Source of the DNA: Magnetococcales bacterium DC0425bin3
GTDB lineage: Bacteria > Pseudomonadota > Magnetococcia > Magnetococcales > DC0425bin3
Assembly: GCA_002753665.1 (NCBI GenBank)
Contig: PEAP01000022.1
Location: forward strand, 1 to 34,872
Reading direction: 5' to 3'
DNA length: 34,872 bases
The notes below the pieces were generated by a model, which saw only the letters and a list, made by a program, of their open reading frames with translations, was not told the DNA's origin and did no database searches. This document shows, piece by piece, positions 25,229 to 31,837 of the stretch (positions within the stretch are counted from its first letter, which is position 1; each line of letters begins with the position of its first letter). Made by a program: the position numbers and the translations under genes.

Positions 25229-26089
25229 ATGTCCGAGTCGAACGCCGGGGAGGGATCCACTCCCCCCACCATGACCAACAGCCTGGGCTGGCGCATCCGT
25301 CACGCCCGGCACCGGGGCGGGTTTTCCCAGAAGGAGCTGGCCGAAAAGGTGGGGATCAGCCAGACGGCCATCTATAAACTGGAGATGGGCCAGACGGCCC
25401 ATTCCCAAATAAAACTGGCCATTGCCCAGGCCTGCGGAGTCAATCCGGACTGGCTGGACAGCGGAGCAGGCCGCCCGGAACCGGCTGCTGTCGCCAACCC
25501 GGTCGCCGCCGAGCCGGCCGCTGCGGAGGCGGGTCTTCCCGCCCCGATCGCGGTGGCGACTCCCAATCCGTTACCCCAGGGTCCCAGGGATACCCTGGGC
25601 CAGCGGGTCTATCTGGCCCGCAAACGGGTCCGATTGACCCAGCAGCAGTTGGCGGAGCGCATCGGCACCCGCCAGAGCGCCATCCAAAAGCTGGAAAACG
25701 GCGTCATTCGGCGCAGCCGGATGCTCATTCCCCTGGCCCAGGTCTGCGGGGTGGATCCCATCTGGCTGGAAACCGGCCAGGGTCATCCCTTCCCGACCGG
25801 TGGCGAGGCTGCCGCCGGGGCCGAACAGTCCCAGGCGCTTCCCGCCAACGGCAGCCCCGCCGCTCCCCCTGAAAACAGCGGCGGGACCGGTCAGGTCGAA
25901 CCCGGGAGCTGGAAACCCTTCATCCTGCCCCTGGTGGCCCGCTTCCACGACTGCCCCAGCCAGACCAACCTGGCGCGGGTGGAAGAAATCCTGAGGGACT
26001 ACCAACGATTGTGGATCGAAAGCCGCAGCGGCCATCCCTCCCGGCCGGAGGGACCCCTGGGGCAGCGCATCGCCTGGTTGGGGGATTGA
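25229..26089 (+). CDS. Xre-family regulator with two tandem CI-like HTH domains
   Basis: The product is 286 residues. HTH 1 (20-85) has FSQKELAEKVGISQTAIYKL and HTH 2 (123-189) has LTQQQLAERIGTRQSAIQKL; each ends in a G-V-[DN]-P-x-W-L segment. An Ala/Pro linker (86-118) separates them and a second low-complexity linker (190-228) follows. The C-terminal module (235-266: HDCPSQTNLARV, LRDYQRLWIE) is shared with the regulator at 24211. One chain could bind two operator half-sites alone, or bridge sites as a dimer. No peptidase or ligand domain is visible. GGAGGAGG sits 8-15 bases before the ATG at 25229, a strong ribosome binding site. The pair probably arose by duplication; targets are unknown. 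The stop lies 19 bases from the converging permease stop. Confidence 0.85.
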   Translation: MSESNAGEGSTPPTMTNSLGWRIRHARHRGGFSQKELAEKVGISQTAIYKLEMGQTAHSQIKLAIAQACGVNPDWLDSGAGRPEPAAVANPVAAEPAAAEAGLPAPIAVATPNPLPQGPRDTLGQRVYLARKRVRLTQQQLAERIGTRQSAIQKLENGVIRRSRMLIPLAQVCGVDPIWLETGQGHPFPTGGEAAAGAEQSQALPANGSPAAPPENSGGTGQVEPGSWKPFILPLVARFHDCPSQTNLARVEEILRDYQRLWIESRSGHPSRPEGPLGQRIAWLGD

Positions 26090-26108
26090 ATCGGGTCCTG
26101 GCCCCCCA

Positions 26109-28679
26109 TCATCCCTCGGCCGTCAGCTCCCGCCAGTGCCCCCGGGGCCGGTCCAGACGGCTCGCCACCACCCCGACGATGGTCACCACCCCCCACACCC
26201 CCGCCCAGGCAGCCAGGGCGGGACCGGGGGACCAGGAGCCTTCCTCCTTCAACAGACCCACCGTCACCCCCGCCACCCCGGCCTGGGCCAACAGCACCGC
26301 CGGGGTGGCCACCAACCCTCCCAGCAGCAGCCATTCCGCCGCTGCCCGGACCAGCAATTCGCGCCGGGTGGCACCCAGCAGATGCATCACCGTCTCCTCC
26401 AGCCAACGCCGGCGGCGCCCAGCGGCGACGGTCACCGCCACCACCAGCAGCCCGCCGATACCCACCCCCGCCCCCACCAGACCGGTCACCCCCTCCAGCC
26501 CGCGCAGCAGATGGCCCACCGCCGCCATCACCTCCCGGGAGCGAATGGCGGACACATTGGGAAATTCCCGCGCCACCGCCTGCCGCAGCGCCTCCTCCCC
26601 ATCCAGAGGCAGGGTCACGGTGGCCAAATGGCTCACCGGCACCCCCGCCAGGGCGGCGGGGGAGAAGATGACGAAGAAATTGAGGTCCATGTCCGACCAG
26701 GTGACCCGGCGCAGATTGGCGATGGGCGCGGTGACCGGGATGCCCTGGATCTCGAAGGTCAGGCGCTGGCCCGGTTGCAGGGTCAGGGCCCGGGCCATGC
26801 CGTCCTCCACGCTGAGGGCGGAGGCAGGGTCGGCGGGATCCCACCAGCGGCCGGCGGTCAGGGGATTGTTGGGGGGCGGGGTGGCGGCCAGGGTCAGCAC
26901 ATACTCGCGCTGGAAGCGCCAGGCCTCGCCGGGGGGCGCCTCCCGGGCGGGGCGGTCGTCGATGGCGCTCAGGCGGCCCCGCACCACCGGGGTGATGCGC
27001 AGCGTGGCCTGGTCCCCGGCGATTCGGGCCACGGTGCGGCGGAAGGCCTCCACCTGGCTGTCCTGGAGATCGATGAAGAAAAACCCCGGCGCCTTGCGGG
27101 GCAGGCTGTCGGCGATCAGGGCCTGGAGCCGCTGCTGCAACAGGGCCACGGTGAGCATCAGGGTGAACGCCAACCCCAAGGCCATCACCTGGTGGAGGGT
27201 GTCGTTTTCCGTCCGGGTCAGGACCCGCAGCCCGTGCCGCCAAAGGGGATGGGCGACCCGCAGGCGGCCCAGGAGGGCCAGCAGCCCCCGGCCCCAGACC
27301 CAGAGCAGCAGCAACGCGGCGCCGCAGGCGGCCACGAAGCCCAGCCCCAGAGGCGTTTCCCCGGCCCGGGCCACCGCCAGGCCGGCCAGGGCCAACAATC
27401 CGCCCACCAGCAGCCAGATCCGCTCCGAACGCGGCGGTTCGGTCTGGTCGGGTCGGTCCGGATTGCGAACTTTGACGGATGGGGGAGGCCTCCCTCCACC
27501 CTCCACCGATGAAAGTCGCTCCGCGACTTTCATGGTAAACAGCAGCCCGGGGGACAGCCGCCGCAAGCGCAGCAGGGGGGCCAGGGCGAACGGCACCACA
27601 AACCCCAACGTTCCCACCAGTCCCAGGCCCACCAGCAGGGGATCGGGACGGTACTCCAATCCGCCGCCGGGCAGAATGCCGGCGGTCAACCGCAGCAGCA
27701 GCCAGGGCAACGCCGCCCCCAGGGCCGCTCCGCCCAGGGCCGGCGGCAGTGCCACCAGCAGCAGCAACAGGGCCATGGCGCCGGTCACCGTGGCGTTGCT
27801 CGCCCCCAGGCTCTTGAGAATCGCCACCGTGCGCCGCTGCTCGGCCAGGAAGGTGGTCACCGCACCGGCGATGGCCACCCCGCCCAGCAGCAGGGTGACC
27901 AGGGCGGTCAGGCCCAGAAAGACCGTGAAGCGGCGCACGAAGCGCTGGACGAACGGCTGGTTCTCGCCCGGCGTCACCACCCGCAGGCCGGTCTCCCGGG
28001 CGACGGCGGTGAGCCGGGCGGCTTCCGCCGCCGGATCGCTGTCCGCGGGCAGGCGCACCGCCACCCCATGCTGCACCCGGCTGCCGAAGCGCACCAGACC
28101 GGTCTGCTCCAGTTGCTCCAGCGACAGCAGCACCCGGGGACCCAGGGCAAACAGCGCGGTGGCGCGGTCCGGTTCACCCTCCAACACCCCGGCGATGGGC
28201 AGGCTGGCCGCGCCCAGGATCAGGGAGTCCCCCACCGCCGCCCCCAGGCGCTCCAGCAGGACCTGTTCGACCACCACCCCGCTGGGCAGCAGGCGGTCCA
28301 GGGTCGCCCCGCCGGCCAGGGTCACCCGGCCCCGCAGGGGGTAGGCGGACGTGACCGCCTTCAGCTCCACCAGTACCGTGCGTCCGTCCCCGGCGCGGGC
28401 CATGGCGGTCAGCTCCCGGGTGGGGGCCAGGATCCAGCCGGGCCGGCGCAGGTGCCGGGCAATCCAGTCGTCGAAGGGGGCGGAGCCGCTGACCCGCAGG
28501 TCCGCCGCCAACAGGGCCCGGGCCTCGGCGGTCATGACCCGCTGCCAATGGCGGCCGGCGGCGGACATCCCCACCACCAGGATGGCGCCCAACAGAATGG
28601 CGCTGGCGAAGAACAGCAGATCGCGCCAGCGATCCCGGGCCTGGCGCCAGGCGATGGTCAGGGCCGGCGGCGGCCTCAC
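26109..28679 (-). CDS. FtsX-like ABC transporter permease (YbbP type) with in-frame palindromic insert
   Basis: The product is 856 residues, close to E. coli YbbP. An N-terminal membrane segment (LLFFASAILLGAILVVGM) is followed by a large periplasmic domain, then a first FtsX-type group of segments (about 245-375), a central pair, a second periplasmic domain and a second FtsX group (about 715-845). Such permeases pair with LolD-like ATPases to move lipids, lipoproteins or drive periplasmic events; the YbbA-YbbP role is not firmly known. Residues about 380-404 (VAERLSSVEGGGRPPPSVK) are encoded by a palindromic repeat and lie in the cytoplasmic loop between membrane groups. The frame stays open. 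Its start overlaps the ATPase stop by 4 bases. Confidence 0.88.
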   Translation of the reverse strand: MRPPPALTIAWRQARDRWRDLLFFASAILLGAILVVGMSAAGRHWQRVMTAEARALLAADLRVSGSAPFDDWIARHLRRPGWILAPTRELTAMARAGDGRTVLVELKAVTSAYPLRGRVTLAGGATLDRLLPSGVVVEQVLLERLGAAVGDSLILGAASLPIAGVLEGEPDRATALFALGPRVLLSLEQLEQTGLVRFGSRVQHGVAVRLPADSDPAAEAARLTAVARETGLRVVTPGENQPFVQRFVRRFTVFLGLTALVTLLLGGVAIAGAVTTFLAEQRRTVAILKSLGASNATVTGAMALLLLLVALPPALGGAALGAALPWLLLRLTAGILPGGGLEYRPDPLLVGLGLVGTLGFVVPFALAPLLRLRRLSPGLLFTMKVAERLSSVEGGGRPPPSVKVRNPDRPDQTEPPRSERIWLLVGGLLALAGLAVARAGETPLGLGFVAACGAALLLLWVWGRGLLALLGRLRVAHPLWRHGLRVLTRTENDTLHQVMALGLAFTLMLTVALLQQRLQALIADSLPRKAPGFFFIDLQDSQVEAFRRTVARIAGDQATLRITPVVRGRLSAIDDRPAREAPPGEAWRFQREYVLTLAATPPPNNPLTAGRWWDPADPASALSVEDGMARALTLQPGQRLTFEIQGIPVTAPIANLRRVTWSDMDLNFFVIFSPAALAGVPVSHLATVTLPLDGEEALRQAVAREFPNVSAIRSREVMAAVGHLLRGLEGVTGLVGAGVGIGGLLVVAVTVAAGRRRRWLEETVMHLLGATRRELLVRAAAEWLLLGGLVATPAVLLAQAGVAGVTVGLLKEEGSWSPGPALAAWAGVWGVVTIVGVVASRLDRPRGHWRELTAEG
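27466..27540 (-). repeat. Palindromic repeat, copy 4, in-frame inside the YbbP-like gene
   Basis: This is the best-preserved copy. ATGAAAGTCGC (27509-27519) and GCGACTTTCAT (27523-27533) form a perfect 11-base-pair stem with a 3-base TCC loop. GGGAGGCCTCCC (27483-27494) is a second perfect 12-base palindrome. The ends are AACTTTGA and GGTAAAC. The whole element is read through in the permease frame without a stop codon. Confidence 0.92.
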
Positions 28680-29341
28680 GACAGCTCCCGCAGACGTCCC
28701 TCCTCCAGCACCAGACGGCGATGGGTGCGGCGGGCCAGGGCGGGATCGTGGGTCACCAGCAACAGGGTGGTTCGGTGGCGGGTCACCAGGTCGAAGAGCT
28801 GGTCCACCACGTGGGCGCTGGTCCGGGGGTCCAGGTTTCCGGTAAGCTCATCGGCCAACAGCAGGGGAGGACGGGCGACAAAGGCCCGGGCGATGGCCAC
28901 CCGCTGCTGCTCGCCGCCGGACAGCTCCCGGGGCCGGTGGTGCAGCCGGTGGCCCAACCCCACATCCGTCAGTTGGGCGGCGGCTTGGCTGTGGGCGTCG
29001 CGCTGGCCGGCCAGCTCCAGAGGCAGGGCGACGTTCTCCAGGGCGGTCATGGCCGGCACCAGGTGAAAGGCCTGGAACACGCACCCCAGGGTCGCCCGGC
29101 GAAAGCGGGCCAGGGCGTCGGGATCCAGAGTCTCCAGAGCGTGACCGTTGACCTGGACCCTGCCGGCCCCGGGACGTTCCATGCCGGCCACCAGGGCCAG
29201 CAGGGTGGACTTGCCGCTGCCCGACGGTCCGGTCAATCCGACGGTTTCTCCCGGGGATACGGTGAGATCCACATCCCGCAGGATGTCGATGCGGCTGCCG
29301 TCATGGGTCAACCAGTACGAGAGCGAGGTCAAGTGAATCAT
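28676..29341 (-). CDS. LolD-like ABC transporter ATP-binding protein (YbbA type)
   Basis: The product is 221 residues. Walker A is GPSGSGKST (38-46), the Q-loop is FQAFHLVPAMTA, the signature is LSGGEQQRVAIARAF (140-154) and Walker B is LLLADELTGNLD (160-171) with the H-loop VTHDPALARR. This subfamily (LolD, MacB, YbbA, FtsE) energises FtsX-type permeases. It overlaps the permease start by 4 bases, so they are co-translated. The tesA gene diverges from it exactly as in E. coli, supporting the YbbA assignment. AGGAG precedes the ATG at 29341 by about 11 bases. Confidence 0.9.
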   Translation of the reverse strand: MIHLTSLSYWLTHDGSRIDILRDVDLTVSPGETVGLTGPSGSGKSTLLALVAGMERPGAGRVQVNGHALETLDPDALARFRRATLGCVFQAFHLVPAMTALENVALPLELAGQRDAHSQAAAQLTDVGLGHRLHHRPRELSGGEQQRVAIARAFVARPPLLLADELTGNLDPRTSAHVVDQLFDLVTRHRTTLLLVTHDPALARRTHRRLVLEEGRLRELS

Positions 29342-29972
29342 GGTGTCATTGTCTCCTGCCAATCGAATCCTGGCAACCGCCATTGCCCTGCTGTTGCTGC
29401 TCTCCTCCCGGGTCTGGGCGGCCGAAGAACCGGTGATCCTCTGCCTGGGCGACAGTCTCACCGCCGGGCTGGGCGTCGGGCCGGACGAGGCCTGGCCGGG
29501 ACGGTTGCAGGCGCATCTGCGGGCGGGGGGGTATCCCCACAAAGTCGTCAATGCTGGCGTTAGCGGTGACACGACCGCCGGCGGTTTGCACCGGCTGGAC
29601 TGGGTTCTCCAGACCAAACCCACCCTCGCCATCCTGGCCCTGGGCGCCAACGACGGCCTGCGGGGCCTCGACCCGACCCTCATGGAGCAGAACCTGGAGA
29701 CCATCCTGCAACGGCTGCAACGCTCCGGGGTCCGCACCCTCCTGGCCGGCATGCGGCTGCCGCCCAACTACGGGGAGGCTTACAGCCAAACCTTTGCGGA
29801 AGTCTTTCCGCGCCTGGCCGAGCGCCATCGGATCCCGCTGATCCCCTTTCTGCTGGACCAGGTGGCCGGCCACAAGGAGTTGAACCTGCCCGATGGCATC
29901 CACCCCAACGCCCAGGGCCATGGGATCATCCTGGAACACAGCGTCTGGCCGGTGTTACAACCGTTGCTCTGA
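29340..29972 (+). CDS. tesA: SGNH-type arylesterase / acyl-CoA thioesterase I
   Basis: The product is 210 residues. A signal peptide (ILATAIALLLLLSSRVWA, cleavage before AEEP) sends it to the periplasm. The four SGNH blocks are present: GDSL with the nucleophilic Ser (37-40), the Gly in NAGVSGDTT (71-79), the Asn in GAND (102-105), and DGIH (185-188), giving the Asp-His pair. TesA hydrolyses acyl-CoAs, esters and lysophospholipids. The ATG at 29340 interlocks with the ybbA start in the palindrome CATG; TTG at 29349 could be used instead. The synteny tesA divergent from ybbA-ybbP matches E. coli. A membrane protein follows after 41 bases. Confidence 0.93.
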   Translation: MVSLSPANRILATAIALLLLLSSRVWAAEEPVILCLGDSLTAGLGVGPDEAWPGRLQAHLRAGGYPHKVVNAGVSGDTTAGGLHRLDWVLQTKPTLAILALGANDGLRGLDPTLMEQNLETILQRLQRSGVRTLLAGMRLPPNYGEAYSQTFAEVFPRLAERHRIPLIPFLLDQVAGHKELNLPDGIHPNAQGHGIILEHSVWPVLQPLL

Positions 29973-30013
29973 TACGGCAATAACGTTCCATCCTTGTACC
30001 GGAGCCCCAGTCC

Positions 30014-31837
30014 ATGTCCCTGCGTCAGCGGTTGAGCGATCCCCGACTGTGGTCCCTGCTGCTGTTGACCGCGGGGGCGGTGCTGATGCACCACCTGATC
30101 TTCGGCGAGCTGTTTCCCAACGATCAGGGCAAGCTGGGCCATGACTACAGCCTGTTCCTGCCCCACCTGCTGGACGGCTGGCTCTGGAGTCAGCACAATT
30201 CCCTGCTGGGCATCCGCTGGTTCTCACCCAGCTTTTGCGGTGGCGTGCCGGTGTTCGCCAACCCGCAGAACGTGTTCCACACCCTCACCCAGTGGCTCAC
30301 CCTGTGGATGGACCCCCTGGCGGCGGTGTATGCCACCCTGTTGATCTTCGGCGGGCTGGGTTTCGCCGGCACCCTGTTGTTGCTGCGCGGTCCCTTTGGT
30401 CTGGCCACGCCCTGGGCTTTGATCGGAGCGGTGCTGTTTCAGTTCAACGGCTTCTTCAGCTACCGGCTGGCCATCGGCGGTCTGCCCAGCCATTCGGTGA
30501 TGCTGCTGCCCCTGGTGGCCTTCTTCCTGCTGCGGCGGGAGGACTCTTTCCCAGGTTGGCGCGGACAGCTGCTCAACTCCATTCCCGCCGGCCTGCTGTT
30601 GACCTACATGTTCTGGGCTGCCTCCAATACCCAGATGCTGCCCTACGGCCTGGGCCTGATGATGGTGATGGTCCTCCAACGCCTGGCCCGGGGGCCGGAC
30701 CGCGGCTGGGGACCCTGGCTGCGCCTGGGGGTGGCGGTGGCGCTGACCGGGCTGCTGTCGGCCCCCAAGATGCACGCCTCCATGGCCCTGTTGCAGCAGT
30801 TCCCCCGGGATCACTATTCCCTGCCCGGGGCCAAGGGCGTGGCGGAGCTGCTGTGGCTGGCCTTCCAGTCGCTGTTCCTCAAGGCGCCGTCCTGGGCGGA
30901 TACCCAGCCCCTGCTGGCCAATTATTTCACGGTGCTGGAGCGTCACGAGTGGGAATACGGCCTCACCTGGATCGCCCTGCTGCTGCTGTTGGGCGGTGGG
31001 ACCGGGGCGTTGCTGGACTGGAAGGCACGCCCCGCTCCGGCGCCCCGATCCTGGGCCTGGGCCGGCCTGTTGCTGCTGCTGATGGCCATCCCCTTGGCGG
31101 TCAATCTCTATACCCCGGACTGGAATGCCCTGTTGAAGCGCATGCCCGTCATCGCCAACTCCACCACCCTGTTCCGCTGGTTCGCGGGGCTCATGCTGCC
31201 CCTGGCGGTGCTGGCGGCCTTGGCCGCCACCCGGCTGCCGGTGCTGGCCCGGTGGCCCTGGCCCCTGGCCCTGGCGGTGGCCGGTGGCGTGTGGGGCATC
31301 CACGCCACCACCGAGCGCAATTTCTATCACCAGCAACCCTACGATCCCAACCCGGTGGTGACCTACTATCGGGCTGCCAAACCGGTCCCCTGGACCCCCA
31401 TGATCCAGAGCATCGGCATGACCGTGAACGCCGAGAACAAGCCCGCCACCGGCGTGGGCAGCAACGACGGCCTGATTCGCGGCATGTCCATCATCACCTG
31501 TTATGAACCGATGTTCGGATATGGTCTGGAGCGGTTTCCCTGGCAGCCCCTGGCCCCGGGGCCGGTGAACCGGGTGACCGATGGCAAACTCAACATCAAG
31601 AATCCGGCCTGCTACATGGCCCCCCGGGAAAACCAGTGCCATCCCGGCGCCCATTTCAGCAGCGAGCAATGGCACGAGGCCCTGAACTTCATGAGCTACA
31701 AGCCGTTCGCCTTCGAGCCCCCCAAGGGGCATCAGGCGGTGGTGGCCGTGGCCCTGACCACTTTGGCGGTCCTGGCGGCGTTTCTGCTCTGGGTTCTTGC
31801 CAGCCGCCGCCAGACGGATACCGGCGGTGCGGCCTGA
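30014..31837 (+). CDS. Polytopic membrane protein, possibly a GT-C-type glycosyltransferase
   Basis: The product is 607 residues with roughly 11-13 hydrophobic segments. After the first segment comes a loop (NDQGKLGHDYSLFLPHLL, about 36-53) with several acidic residues, in the place where GT-C enzymes and YfhO-type proteins carry catalytic acids. A last membrane segment lies at about 575-597; before it, a soluble stretch with Cys residues (CYEPMFGYGLE, NPACYMAPRENQCHPG) probably faces the periplasm. No family is assigned with confidence. CGGAG precedes the ATG. It overlaps the next GT41 gene by 11 bases, and may provide or accept a lipid-linked sugar in the same pathway. Confidence 0.7.
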   Translation: MSLRQRLSDPRLWSLLLLTAGAVLMHHLIFGELFPNDQGKLGHDYSLFLPHLLDGWLWSQHNSLLGIRWFSPSFCGGVPVFANPQNVFHTLTQWLTLWMDPLAAVYATLLIFGGLGFAGTLLLLRGPFGLATPWALIGAVLFQFNGFFSYRLAIGGLPSHSVMLLPLVAFFLLRREDSFPGWRGQLLNSIPAGLLLTYMFWAASNTQMLPYGLGLMMVMVLQRLARGPDRGWGPWLRLGVAVALTGLLSAPKMHASMALLQQFPRDHYSLPGAKGVAELLWLAFQSLFLKAPSWADTQPLLANYFTVLERHEWEYGLTWIALLLLLGGGTGALLDWKARPAPAPRSWAWAGLLLLLMAIPLAVNLYTPDWNALLKRMPVIANSTTLFRWFAGLMLPLAVLAALAATRLPVLARWPWPLALAVAGGVWGIHATTERNFYHQQPYDPNPVVTYYRAAKPVPWTPMIQSIGMTVNAENKPATGVGSNDGLIRGMSIITCYEPMFGYGLERFPWQPLAPGPVNRVTDGKLNIKNPACYMAPRENQCHPGAHFSSEQWHEALNFMSYKPFAFEPPKGHQAVVAVALTTLAVLAAFLLWVLASRRQTDTGGAA

